From Companilactobacillus zhongbaensis (lineage in GTDB: Bacteria; Bacillota; Bacilli; Lactobacillales; Lactobacillaceae), in contig NZ_RHOM01000006.1 in NCBI RefSeq assembly GCF_003946515.1, forward strand, positions 61,171 through 125,170: a stretch of 64,000 bases of DNA. Direction: 5' to 3'. The position numbers and the translations under genes are program-made. Positions 49,173-57,861 of the stretch are shown piece after piece; the stretch's first letter is position 1; every line of letters begins with the position of its first letter. Below the pieces are notes generated by a model. It was not told where the DNA came from, searched no databases, and was given only the letters and a program-made list of their open reading frames with translations.

Positions 49173-50855
49173 CTAATCTTCTAGTACATTGAAAATATAA
49201 TCTTCGTCATAAAAAGCTAAACGGTAGGCACGATAAGCATATGCTTTGGAAGCTGAGTTTGCGATAGTTACATTGAAAACTTCGTTACCATCTTGGTCAA
49301 CTTCAATAATATTACTTTCCTTACCTTGATTCTTGAAACCGAAGTCGATCAAAGTATTGCCGTTTTCTAGGCGTTGAGCGTTACCGATAATATTAGTAAA
49401 GTTCTTTTTACCAAGTTTTTTACCGTAAGCCCAAGTTTGATCGATCGTCATCTTCTTGGCGTCAACGTGATATTGAACAGCTTGCGAGTACTTGCCAGAG
49501 TTCTTCTCATCACCGTTAGTGACATCAATGTTGTTATCGTAGAGCAAGATGTTTTGCTGGTCAGGATCACCATTAACGTCCTCTAACAATCTCAAGGCAT
49601 GTTGTCCACCAGTGATCGAAGTTCCCTTAGTAGGGGTCAAGATCTTATCACGATACTTCTTCGGCCATGATGATTTCTTTTTGCCGCTGTAGATCCATTT
49701 GATGTTTGTTGTCTTGTAATCTAATTTCATGATCATATCTTGGTTCCGACCCGAAATTAAAATCGAATTGTCGGTTGGATCGTATTCAACAGAGTTTTGA
49801 TGGAACCAATCGTTTTTGCCATCGGCACCCTTCTTGAAATGAATGTACATGCTCTTTGGCAAGATCTTCTTCAGATCGATAACTTTAACGATTTTACCCG
49901 TCTTGTGTGAGATCTGAATCATGATATCTTCTTTGTATTCAGATCCATCACTCACGGTAGCTAGCAAGTCACCATTAGGCAACTCGGCTAAGTCATGGTG
50001 AATAACAGTAGTTTCGCTCTTCTTATTGTCGTTAGCACTGTCTGACGACTTAGTCTTATTTTTAAAGTTGTATTCTTTGTAAACTCGACCTAAATAGTCC
50101 ATCTCGACTAAATCGTTATAAACCGGTGAATTAACGTCCCGTTTCGTCAAGACTAGCACGTGGCCGTTTGAGATCTGTTCGAAAGTATGTTGTGAGTAAT
50201 CAGTCATATACCAACGAACATCACCATTAGCATCAATAGCAAATGGTTCTTTAGTAGTCCGGTTGATCAAAGTAAGTTTATTATCACCGAGCTCCATCTT
50301 CGACTTATCATTTTTGGAAACAGTCACCTTAGCCCCCTTAACGTACTTAGGCAAACTTCCCGTCTTGATCTCGATAGTCTTAGAATCAGTCGTTCCATCA
50401 TCGTAAGTGACATTGATCGTCACCTCATTAGTCTTATTAGCATAAAGCCCGACGATCGGAACTTGATGCGTGATCGACGAATCGCCATTTACCTTATTAG
50501 TAATGTCAGCGTCGTCCGTCTTACCTTGGACAGTGTAAGAAACTGTCGCGTTCTTCTCAGTTGAAAAAATAACTAAAGCACTCAAAGGAGTAGTCTTATA
50601 TGGATTGAGTTTCACATAAGGATCCTCGAGTGAATAATTTCCCTCTGAAACAATTTCCTGGTATTTCTTCGTGGCACTCTCTTGTGATTTCTCACGCGTA
50701 GTCACCAATTTTGATCCAATATTCTTTTTGATCTGGGCGGTAGACAGCAATTTCGAACTGCTAGTATCCTTCTCAGAACTGGATTTGGAACAACCAGCAA
50801 CAACAAACAATGCCACAGCAAAAAATAGCGCCAGTAGTGGTAGCTTTCTCTTCAA
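49173..50855 (-). CDS. Aryl-sulfate sulfotransferase lipoprotein
   Basis: The 560-aa protein has a lipoprotein signal with lipobox VAGC (Cys near 22), an N-terminal Ig-like domain (about 65-170) and a beta-propeller. The residues corresponding to the ASST active site appear conserved: HHDLAELPNG, WFHQNSVEY, SGRNQDMIM and GGQHALRLL contribute the His and Arg residues. ASST enzymes move sulfate between phenolic compounds without PAPS. It is monocistronic, on the outer face of the membrane. Its physiological acceptor in a lactobacillus is unknown. Confidence 0.87.
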   Translation of the reverse strand: MKRKLPLLALFFAVALFVVAGCSKSSSEKDTSSSKLLSTAQIKKNIGSKLVTTREKSQESATKKYQEIVSEGNYSLEDPYVKLNPYKTTPLSALVIFSTEKNATVSYTVQGKTDDADITNKVNGDSSITHQVPIVGLYANKTNEVTINVTYDDGTTDSKTIEIKTGSLPKYVKGAKVTVSKNDKSKMELGDNKLTLINRTTKEPFAIDANGDVRWYMTDYSQHTFEQISNGHVLVLTKRDVNSPVYNDLVEMDYLGRVYKEYNFKNKTKSSDSANDNKKSETTVIHHDLAELPNGDLLATVSDGSEYKEDIMIQISHKTGKIVKVIDLKKILPKSMYIHFKKGADGKNDWFHQNSVEYDPTDNSILISGRNQDMIMKLDYKTTNIKWIYSGKKKSSWPKKYRDKILTPTKGTSITGGQHALRLLEDVNGDPDQQNILLYDNNIDVTNGDEKNSGKYSQAVQYHVDAKKMTIDQTWAYGKKLGKKNFTNIIGNAQRLENGNTLIDFGFKNQGKESNIIEVDQDGNEVFNVTIANSASKAYAYRAYRLAFYDEDYIFNVLED

Positions 50856-51110
50856 TATAACTTCCTCCGTTCTTCCCCAACTTTAAGAATACAAAAAAAA
50901 CAAGTATATATCATGGATTTTACTTTTATCTTAATAATTCTATAAAAAAATATAAATCCAACTTCAATATAAGACCCCCAAAGCTTTTCCACAATACCCC
51001 ATGACATAACCAGTAATAATTGACTGATATCAAGCCTTATTTATTTACTTGTGTCCATTTCTGTTTATAATTCGATGTAAGTTAAATATTATACTTTGGA
51101 GATCGATATT

Positions 51111-51284
51111 ATGAAAAAGTTTAATAAGGACGATTTTAAAAAGAACCGCGACAAACTACCAATGTATCAACGAGCATTACTAGCGATCCTAATAGCGACA
51201 GCTGTTGGTTTGGCGATAGCTGGAAACGCAGCGGAATTTGATGCTGATGGGGTTGAGTTTGATAGAGTTAGTAGTTTGAGTTGA
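51111..51284 (+). CDS. Small membrane protein, 57 aa
   Basis: A basic N-terminus (MKKFNKDDFKKNRDKLPMYQ) precedes one membrane helix (about 22-40) and an acidic end. GGAG lies 9-10 nt before the ATG at 51111. A TATAAT hexamer near 51066 is a candidate -10. I do not recognise the family. The stop codon abuts the start of a family 2 element. The region 50856-51110 otherwise holds only the two divergent promoters. Confidence 0.65.
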   Translation: MKKFNKDDFKKNRDKLPMYQRALLAILIATAVGLAIAGNAAEFDADGVEFDRVSSLS

Positions 51285-51505
51285 GGTTCACTGCCGGTGT
51301 TGGGGGATTCCGGAAATTGCGCCGTGGAACGCTGTGGGCATCGATTGAAGCTATCCGGGAAGTTCACCCGGACATCTCCAATACGAGCCTTCCACTAAGC
51401 GGTAAACCGCTAAGTGGAATTTCACAGCTGACGGCGAATTTCCTCCATCCCCCAACACCTAGGGAAGTTTCAGCTATCTTGTTTGGTGGGGACACGGTTC
51501 CTATC
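51285..51505 (+). repeat. Family 2 structured element, copy 4
   Basis: The outer stem is GGTGTTGGGGGAT (51296-51308) with ATCCCCCAACACC (51447-51459). The second stem is GGAAATTGCGCCG with CGGCGAATTTCC. Inner hairpins are ATTGAAG...CTCCAAT over CCGGG/CCCGG, and TTCCACTAAGCGGT/ACCGCTAAGTGGAA. The distal box GGGGACACGGTTCCTATCTTT starts near 51488. It starts directly after the stop codon of the 57-aa gene and faces copy 5 in inverted orientation. Confidence 0.86.
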
Positions 51506-51691
51506 TTTACGAGATAAAATTGCTACATTTGGATTGGATTACCAAATCGTATCCGTTCCTACGATTTTGACTTTGGCTCCTATCTGGTCAATTTTTGGAG
51601 CAAAGACAAATACAAATAAAAATGACTTTAATTTTAACTTGTTTTTGATTTTTAATTCTTTAATCACAATAAAAAAATTACTGCATAATAA

Positions 51692-51725
51692 TAGGCCAAG
51701 ACTGTTGAAGTCGTGGCCTTTTTTG
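51692..51725 (+). terminator. Orphan terminator between two facing family 2 elements
   Basis: AGGCCAAGACT and AGTCGTGGCCT pair around GTTGA and are followed by T6. No gene ends here; it could end transcripts running through copy 4. The rest of 51505-51840 is AT-rich without a convincing gene. Confidence 0.75.
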
Positions 51726-51840
51726 TTCCATCACTTTTATTTAGTATCAATCCCTTAAAAATATTCAATAACCATTTTTATAGTGAAATTATTCCAGATA
51801 TATTAATGAGGTTCAAAAATATTCGAGCCGCAATAATCGG

Positions 51841-52113
51841 CGAGCACCGTCCCCACCACAAAAAATATCAATCCAACAAAACAACAACCAACCAACCCCA
51901 CTAAACCAAAACATTTATGCAAACCTAGGTTCTGCGGGGGGTGGAGGGAATTCGTCGTCAGCCGCGAAATTTTCGTTTGCACGGCATGGGCCGTGCTTAC
52001 GAAAAGACCCAGCTTTGAGATGTCCAAGGCGGTCTTCCTTGGATAGCTCAAAGTGGGCCCGCAGCGTTCCACGGCGCAATTCCCGGAACCCCCCGCAGAA
52101 CCGGCAGTGAACC
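51841..52113 (-). repeat. Family 2 structured element, copy 5
   Basis: The outer stem is GGTTCTGCGGGGGG (51928-51941) with CCCCCCGCAGAACC (52089-52102). Inner parts are nearly identical to copies 2 and 6, including the ACTTTGAG/CTCAAAG and TTTTCGT/ACGAAAA hairpins. The distal box (ACCGTCCCCACCAC on plus, 51846-51859) is further from the core than in other copies. It lies downstream of the tRNA-Leu terminator on the same strand. Confidence 0.85.
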
Positions 52114-52133
52114 CCCAACAAAACTCCCAGCAC

Positions 52134-52171
52134 AAAAAAATAACCACAACATCTATAGATGTTATGGTTAA
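52134..52171 (-). terminator. Terminator of tRNA-Leu
   Basis: TAACCATAACATC and GATGTTGTGGTTA pair on the minus strand, with T7 after the stem. Confidence 0.9.
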
Positions 52172-52187
52172 GTGCATAAACATACCA

Positions 52188-52273
52188 TGCGGGTAAGAAG
52201 ATTCGAACTTCCACGGAGATAATTCTCCACAAGATCCTTAGTCTTGCGCGTCTGCCAATTCCGCCATACCCGC
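52188..52273 (-). tRNA. tRNA-Leu (anticodon AAG)
   Basis: The 86-nt class II tRNA has acceptor GCGGGTA/TACCCGC, anticodon stem CAAGA/TCTTG with loop CTAAGGA (anticodon AAG), and the long variable arm GGAGAATTATCTCC typical of Leu tRNAs. The T loop is TTCGAAT. CCA is not encoded. A at position 34 would need conversion to inosine to read CUC as well as CUU. Confidence 0.93.
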
Positions 52274-52400
52274 AACAAACAAGATATATTTTACACAAAG
52301 AGAAAAAGATTATCAAGAACTAAATTAAAATTTTTGTGTTAAACATGAAAAACACGGTGAAAAGATGGCATTTATAATTCACTTTATTCAGAAAAACAAA

Positions 52401-52874
52401 CTAGTTGTTCTCAGGTGACAGCTTGAGATCTTTCACAAATTTCAGTTTTCCTCGACACTTGCCACAAATATACCTTTTCGTATCTAGTTTCCTCACCCGT
52501 TGGTAAACTCTTCCACAGTTACTGCATTGATAAATGTGCAATGTTTTGTGAGTCTGCTTTTTTAGGCTCGGGGCAAATCTTAAGCCACCTACTTGTTTCA
52601 GCAAGACTTTAAATTCGCGGTCTTTGTGTTGTGATGGTAGTCCTTCGTTGTACAAATGATAGTGGCACAGTTCGTGTTTGATGACACCTACTAAGGTTTC
52701 CATGCCGAAGACTTGATACATTTTCGGATTGATGTCGATGTGGCGGTCTTTTAAGTGGAAACGACCTCCGGTAGTTTTTAGTCTTGGATTAAAGTTTGCT
52801 TGATGAACAAAAGGTTTCCCAAAATATTCTTGGGAAACCTTTTTGATCAATTGCGTTAATTGCTCATCGGTCAT
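52401..52874 (-). CDS. SprT-like zinc metalloprotease family protein
   Basis: The 157-aa protein has the SprT-like domain with HELCHYH near 67-73 (zinc-binding H-E-x-x-H) and a C-terminal zinc ribbon CSNC...CGKC near 114-137. The conserved GGRFHLKDRHIDINP segment is near 36-50. Cellular substrates are unknown. It starts 1 nt after the upstream gene stop, so the two are coupled. Confidence 0.92.
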   Translation of the reverse strand: MTDEQLTQLIKKVSQEYFGKPFVHQANFNPRLKTTGGRFHLKDRHIDINPKMYQVFGMETLVGVIKHELCHYHLYNEGLPSQHKDREFKVLLKQVGGLRFAPSLKKQTHKTLHIYQCSNCGRVYQRVRKLDTKRYICGKCRGKLKFVKDLKLSPENN

Positions 52875-52875
52875 T

Positions 52876-53310
52876 TTAGCCTAGTTGAGTCAACTTTTGC
52901 ATTAGTTTTGAGAATTTATCCATGTTTTCGTCTTGGATCTTTTCGGCATCATCGAATTTTTGACGTTCGATTGTTTGGTCTTCGTTAATGCTATCTGTCA
53001 TCATTTGACAGCCTTCAACGTATTTGTTGAAAGTTGAAACTAATGACAAGTGTGTGCCCATCAAACGTGCTGGTGCCTTAGCTTTTTTCAATTGGTCGGC
53101 TAATTTATGATAATCAGCTGTTCCTTTTTCGAAGTCGTGTTTGTAACGTTTGTATCTGATTGGGTCGATCTTGTTGACTTGGTCACGATCCAAAGCTTTA
53201 CGCAAGATTTCGAATTCTGGATTTAATAGATCTTGATTTTCTTCAATTGTTGAAACTACTTTGCTGATGACTTGTGAATATTGAACCGCTCTTCTTTGTG
53301 CTGGATTCAT
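52876..53310 (-). CDS. Hypothetical helical protein, 144 aa
   Basis: The protein is fully helical and charged, with no Cys, signal or membrane segment; it starts MNPAQRRAVQYSQVISKVVS and ends SKLMQKLTQLG, with coiled-coil-like heptads. It resembles YlbF/YmcA-type helical proteins only in general appearance, and I do not assign it. It sits between a glycosyltransferase (4 nt) and sprT (1 nt), so all three are probably cotranscribed. Confidence 0.8.
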   Translation of the reverse strand: MNPAQRRAVQYSQVISKVVSTIEENQDLLNPEFEILRKALDRDQVNKIDPIRYKRYKHDFEKGTADYHKLADQLKKAKAPARLMGTHLSLVSTFNKYVEGCQMMTDSINEDQTIERQKFDDAEKIQDENMDKFSKLMQKLTQLG

Positions 53311-53313
53311 AAC

Positions 53314-54297
53314 TTACCTCGTATTATTTTCTTTTAAAGTTTTTTCAGTGTAAATGTCGCGCTCGATCGTGAATCTTGGCCGGTGTTTGACTTCGCTAAA
53401 AATCTTGCCGACGTATTCTCCGATAACGCTAATACAAATCAATTGTACACCGCCAAGCGCCCAAATTGAAATCATCATCGATGACCAACCGGTAACGACG
53501 TCACCCTGGATCTTTTGGACGATGGTGTAGATCAGCAAGGCAATGCTGACCAAGACGATCAAAAAGCCGAGTCCCATGATCATCTTGATGGGGACGATAG
53601 AAAATGAAGTGATCCCATTGATCGCTAGTTTCAGCATTTTTCTCAACGGATACTTCGAAGTCCCGGCAAAACGCTCTTTTCTAGCATAATAGACCTTTGC
53701 CGATTTGAAGCCGATCATTGGCACGATGCCTCGTAAAAATAAGTTGGTTTCTTTATAACTCAACAAGACTTCGCAAGCTCGTTTACTCATCAACCGGAAG
53801 TCAGCTGAGTCAGGAACTAATTTTACGCCCAGCATTTCCATGATCTTGTAAAACGATTCAGCAGTGTTCCGTTTGAAGGAACTGTCAGTGTCACGATTAT
53901 TACGGACTCCATAGACTACTTCTGCTCCATCGATAAATTCATCGACCATTTCGATGATGGCATTGACATCATCTTGAAGATCAGCGTCGATCGTTACCAC
54001 GGCATCACAAGACTGGGAAGCACTCGTTACCCCAGCTAACAAAGCCCCTTGGTGACCAAAGTTGCGACTTAATTTCACACCGGAAACGAAGTTATTCGAT
54101 TGTGAATAATCATCGATCATTTCCCAAGTTTTATCTTTGCTGCCATCGTCGACAAAGACGATCTTACTGTCATTAGTAATCTTTTGCGTATTCACTAACT
54201 GTTCGATAATTGCGGTTAATTCTTTGGTAGTTTCAGGAAGAACTTCTTCTTCATTATAGCAAGGAACTACGATCCCTAACTTAAACGCTTCTGTCAT
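53314..54297 (-). CDS. Family 2 glycosyltransferase, GtrB/DPM1-like
   Basis: The 327-aa protein has a GT-A domain starting LGIVVPCYNEEEVLPETTKE, FVDDGSKDKTWEMI, SRNFGHQGALLAG and the metal motif DADLQDD near 112-118. Two C-terminal membrane helices near 235-305 are typical of GtrB-like polyprenyl-phosphate sugar transferases. GGAG precedes ATG 54297; a longer frame is not used. It overlaps the polytopic protein gene by 17 nt. A GtrA protein encoded at 7.0 kb could complete the flipping step. Confidence 0.92.
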   Translation of the reverse strand: MTEAFKLGIVVPCYNEEEVLPETTKELTAIIEQLVNTQKITNDSKIVFVDDGSKDKTWEMIDDYSQSNNFVSGVKLSRNFGHQGALLAGVTSASQSCDAVVTIDADLQDDVNAIIEMVDEFIDGAEVVYGVRNNRDTDSSFKRNTAESFYKIMEMLGVKLVPDSADFRLMSKRACEVLLSYKETNLFLRGIVPMIGFKSAKVYYARKERFAGTSKYPLRKMLKLAINGITSFSIVPIKMIMGLGFLIVLVSIALLIYTIVQKIQGDVVTGWSSMMISIWALGGVQLICISVIGEYVGKIFSEVKHRPRFTIERDIYTEKTLKENNTR

Positions 54298-55744
54298 TTC
54301 TGCCACTCCATTTTGACTTGATCCAATTGCAGATCGTAAATAATCCGACGCCACCTAAGATCGATAATATCGGAATAAATTCGATCCGGTATCGTCCTTG
54401 TACTTCAATTAACAATTGTACTATTACATAGGCCATAAATGGCAATAACAGGAGAAATATTCCATTATTAAAGTTAAATTTAAACAATCGCAAGGAACCG
54501 ATGAATGAAAAAATTATTAAAATGATCGATGCGACATAACCGGCATAAGTCATCCACTTGATGGTATAAGCTGAATGGTTGACGTTGATACCAGTAAAAC
54601 TGATAGCGTTAGACTCTTTGGCCCACATGATGGCATTTTTTTGCCACAACAAGTCAGCCCATTGATTATTTTTATTCAAATCAGTGATATTTTGCTTAAT
54701 GACTTGGTGTTCTTGTTTGCTCATCTTGGCACGACTGTCTTTTAAATTGAACTGGTTGACTAGACCTTGGTCGTATTGACCATAATTACGATGCGACAAG
54801 CCAATGACAAATTTCCACTCTGAATCGCGATTGCTCAAACCGTATTCACTCAAGCCGCTACTTTTGACTAAGGCACTAGCACCATTGAACAAGACTAAAT
54901 ACAGCCCGAGCACGATAGCTAGTTTTCCTAAAGCTGACCAATGGAACTTATTGTCTTTCAATAACATGTAAAAAATCGCGAAGACGACTATCCCGGCAAT
55001 AATGACCGGCCCGATCGGACGCACGATAGCACCTAAAGTTAGCGTGATACCTGCTAAAAGATAAGTCCAGTATTTATCTAATAAGATCAAATAAAAAGTC
55101 AGTAAGAAAAACATCGTTCCTAAATATTGATTGTCGGCTTGACTGTTCAAGGCAAACCAGTCCAAGTTGATCATCAATGAGAAGACCGACAAACGAGCCA
55201 TTTTCACGTTATCAAAGATTTTGACTACTAATTTATACGTCAATAATAAAATCACTACTTGATAAATGACGTTTAAATACTGAATCGCTGCAATGTGATA
55301 TCCGAAAATCTTGATGACAGCCATCACGTATACTAAAAAACCGCTTTGATACGACCACTTGGCAAAATAGTCGTTATCGTACGCATAAATTGACTTGCCG
55401 TTTAAGGCATCCGGTGCAGTGAACCAAAATTTATGAAAATCACTGACTTGTTCTGGTGGCAAAGAATTGATCCAAAAAATAGCCATGACAGCAAATAACG
55501 CCAGTAGCGTAATTAAAATCATTGCGTTTAGCCTGGCGTCATCCGTGCTGATCCGCATCAAGAAATAGCCGATCCCTATCGTTAATAATAAAGCTATCAC
55601 TAAAAAGACGACATTTTTGAATGCATCAACTTGCAAATAGTGGCCGAAATAATTTTGCCACATTTGAATGAAAACGATCGATGTGTAAATTGCCACACAG
55701 ATCAAAATGATCCAACTGATCACTTTTTGAAACTTATTAATCAT
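54281..55744 (-). CDS. Polytopic membrane glycosyltransferase-like protein (GT-C type)
   Basis: The 487-aa protein has about eleven hydrophobic helices and an early extracytoplasmic loop with SDFHKFWFTAPDALNGKSIY. This layout fits the GT-C class (ArnT/PMT or GT87-like), which uses polyprenyl-phosphate sugars made by enzymes such as the overlapping GtrB-like gene. The acceptor is unknown. The genes overlap by 17 nt, a strong coupling sign. Confidence 0.8.
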   Translation of the reverse strand: MINKFQKVISWIILICVAIYTSIVFIQMWQNYFGHYLQVDAFKNVVFLVIALLLTIGIGYFLMRISTDDARLNAMILITLLALFAVMAIFWINSLPPEQVSDFHKFWFTAPDALNGKSIYAYDNDYFAKWSYQSGFLVYVMAVIKIFGYHIAAIQYLNVIYQVVILLLTYKLVVKIFDNVKMARLSVFSLMINLDWFALNSQADNQYLGTMFFLLTFYLILLDKYWTYLLAGITLTLGAIVRPIGPVIIAGIVVFAIFYMLLKDNKFHWSALGKLAIVLGLYLVLFNGASALVKSSGLSEYGLSNRDSEWKFVIGLSHRNYGQYDQGLVNQFNLKDSRAKMSKQEHQVIKQNITDLNKNNQWADLLWQKNAIMWAKESNAISFTGINVNHSAYTIKWMTYAGYVASIILIIFSFIGSLRLFKFNFNNGIFLLLLPFMAYVIVQLLIEVQGRYRIEFIPILSILGGVGLFTICNWIKSKWSGRNDRSV

Positions 55745-55769
55745 AGTATCTCCTCAAAATTACTTCCTG

Positions 55770-56942
55770 TTAAGCTGGATGGTCACTAATGTACTCTTCC
55801 AGTTTGACCAAGCCAGCTTCAATATTATCTTGACTAGCAGCATAACTAAATCTCAAATAACCAAAACCACCGACACCGAAAAAGCTGCCTGGTAGGATGC
55901 CCAAGTCGTACTTTTCCAATAATTCCTTAGCTAATTTAATATCATCTTGTTCCAGCCGAGCTGGGATCTTGGCGAATAAATAAAAAGCACCGTCTGGAAA
56001 TGGGCAGTCGAAGCCGAGTCGCGTTAATCCTGCGTATAAAATATCGCGCCGTTCACGATAAGATTCACGCATTTCCACTGGATCTTCATAGCCGTTTTTG
56101 TAAGCTTCTGTTGCAGCAGCTTGTGAGATCGTAGTAACAGCCGTAGTGGCTAATTCGTGGATCTTGTTGATCTGAGCGATGATGTTTTTAGGGCCGCAAC
56201 AAAGACCGATCCGCCAACCAGTCATCGCATGTGATTTAGAAATACCGTTTAACATGACGGTTTGCTCCGGTAAGACTTTTGCAAATGAATAATGAGTCGT
56301 GTCGTAAGTCAATTCACTGTAGATCTCATCACTGATTATGAAAATATCATACTTTTTTAAAACCGTCGCTAGTTCTTCAAGCTCTTTCTTATTATAAGTT
56401 ACTCCGGTCGGATTGTTAGGATAATTAAATAAAAATACTTTAATTCTTGGATGAGCTTGCAAAACATGGTCCAAAACTTCAGGTAAAACTTTGAATCCCG
56501 TCTGCGAAGTATCCAAATAAAGTGGCCGTGAATGGTCGAATCCGACATCTGGTCCATAAATAGTATAACAAGGAGATGGGATCAATACTTCATCCCCTTC
56601 TCCTAACAAGGCGTTCAATGAACTGAAGACCCCCTCGGTAACGCCCAATGTCGTGATCATTTCTGATTCGGGATCAAAATGCACATCATATTTCATTTCT
56701 AAATATTTTGAAGCGGCCCGCAATAATTCGTGGTCACCTTCCGGCACGGTATAACGCGTGTCATCTTCAATAATAGCTTTAATGGCCGCCATTTTGATAT
56801 GGTCGGGAGTCGCAAAGCTCGGTTCGCCGACCGTCATATTGACAATATCCGGTTTAGCTTTCGCCAAAGCATTAAATTTAAAAATTTCTTGTTGCTTAAT
56901 AGCAACTACCTCTGGGTTCATTAGTTGTGTGGGTCTAATCAT
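55770..56942 (-). CDS. Class I/II aminotransferase (PatA/aspartate aminotransferase type)
   Basis: This PLP enzyme of 390 aa has NMTVGEPSFATPDHI near 36-50, FLFNYPNNPTGVTYNKKEL near 166-184, ISDEIYSELTYD with the PLP Asp, NGISKSHAMTGWRIG near 233-247 with the PLP Lys, and LRFSYAAS near the C-terminus. The start ATG 56942 follows GGGGTG; a much longer frame upstream runs through the nadE terminator and is not used. Candidate roles are N-acetyl-diaminopimelate or aspartate transamination; the sequence alone does not decide. Confidence 0.9.
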   Translation of the reverse strand: MIRPTQLMNPEVVAIKQQEIFKFNALAKAKPDIVNMTVGEPSFATPDHIKMAAIKAIIEDDTRYTVPEGDHELLRAASKYLEMKYDVHFDPESEMITTLGVTEGVFSSLNALLGEGDEVLIPSPCYTIYGPDVGFDHSRPLYLDTSQTGFKVLPEVLDHVLQAHPRIKVFLFNYPNNPTGVTYNKKELEELATVLKKYDIFIISDEIYSELTYDTTHYSFAKVLPEQTVMLNGISKSHAMTGWRIGLCCGPKNIIAQINKIHELATTAVTTISQAAATEAYKNGYEDPVEMRESYRERRDILYAGLTRLGFDCPFPDGAFYLFAKIPARLEQDDIKLAKELLEKYDLGILPGSFFGVGGFGYLRFSYAASQDNIEAGLVKLEEYISDHPA

Positions 56943-56990
56943 AGTAAACACCCCTTTCGTATGTGGGTATTCTAGCACCAGTTGACGAAA

Positions 56991-57024
56991 TAAAAAAAGA
57001 ACATCCGAAAAAATCGAATGTTCT
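56991..57024 (-). terminator. Terminator of pncB-nadE
   Basis: AGAACATTCGATTTTTTCGGATGTTCT on the minus strand (long arms, described here by its ends AGAACATTCG and CGGATGTTCT) followed by T7. Confidence 0.88.
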
Positions 57025-57036
57025 AAAGTGACTAAT

Positions 57037-57861
57037 TTAATCTTCTTCATCAAAGACTGTGTAAGGTTGTCTGCGCTTATGAGCTGTGCGCTTGAACCAG
57101 CCTTCGATCGTTTCGGCTGCTTCATCCGGAACATCTTTTCCTTCGAGGTAGTCATCGATGTATTTGTAAGAAACACCGAGAGCTTTCTCATCAGGCAAAC
57201 TAGGACGATCTTCTTCCAAGTCAGCAGTCGGAGTCTTCTCATACAAGTTCACGGGCGCATCAAGATGTTGCAACAATTGACGGCCTTGACGTTTGTCGAG
57301 TCTAAACAAAGGTGTCACATCGGCGGCTCCGTCACCGAATTTCGTATAAAAACCAGTAATATTTTCGGCTGCATGATCAGTTCCTACAACCACACCAGCG
57401 TTTTCACCAGCGATGGCATATTGGGCGATCATTCGAGCACGAGCTTTAATATTACCCTTGTTGAAGTCTGAGATCTCCAAACCGTTTTCTTCGATCGCGT
57501 TGACCATCTCGTCAACGCTCTTCTTAATATTAACGCGAACGACTTGGTCGGCATCCATCCACTCGATGGCTTGCATACAGTCGGATTCATCAGCTTGTTC
57601 ACCGTAAGGCAAACGAACGGCAACGAATTGGTAGTCAGAATTGCCCGTATCCTTGCGCAATTCAGTCATTGCCATTTCCGAAAGCATCCCTGCTAAAGTC
57701 GAGTCTTGTCCACCGGAGATCCCGAGAACTAACGTCTTTAAACCAGGATGATCCAATAAATACTTTTTCAAAAAATCGACTGAACGTCTGATTTCTTTTT
57801 CTGGATCGATCTGAGGTTGAGTCTTCTCAAATTCAATAATTTTCTTTTGTAATTCTCTCAC
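57037..57861 (-). CDS. nadE: Ammonia-dependent NAD+ synthetase
   Basis: This enzyme converts nicotinic acid adenine dinucleotide to NAD+ with ammonia and ATP. The 274-aa protein has the pyrophosphatase loop [12 protein letters not shown] near 48-59, [26 protein letters not shown] near 155-180 (described by its ends) and the ending [14 protein letters not shown]. There is no glutaminase domain. The start is GTG at 57861, overlapping the pncB TAG by one or two bases (TAGTG). It forms a pncB-nadE salvage operon. Confidence 0.96.
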   Translation of the reverse strand: MRELQKKIIEFEKTQPQIDPEKEIRRSVDFLKKYLLDHPGLKTLVLGISGGQDSTLAGMLSEMAMTELRKDTGNSDYQFVAVRLPYGEQADESDCMQAIEWMDADQVVRVNIKKSVDEMVNAIEENGLEISDFNKGNIKARARMIAQYAIAGENAGVVVGTDHAAENITGFYTKFGDGAADVTPLFRLDKRQGRQLLQHLDAPVNLYEKTPTADLEEDRPSLPDEKALGVSYKYIDDYLEGKDVPDEAAETIEGWFKRTAHKRRQPYTVFDEED

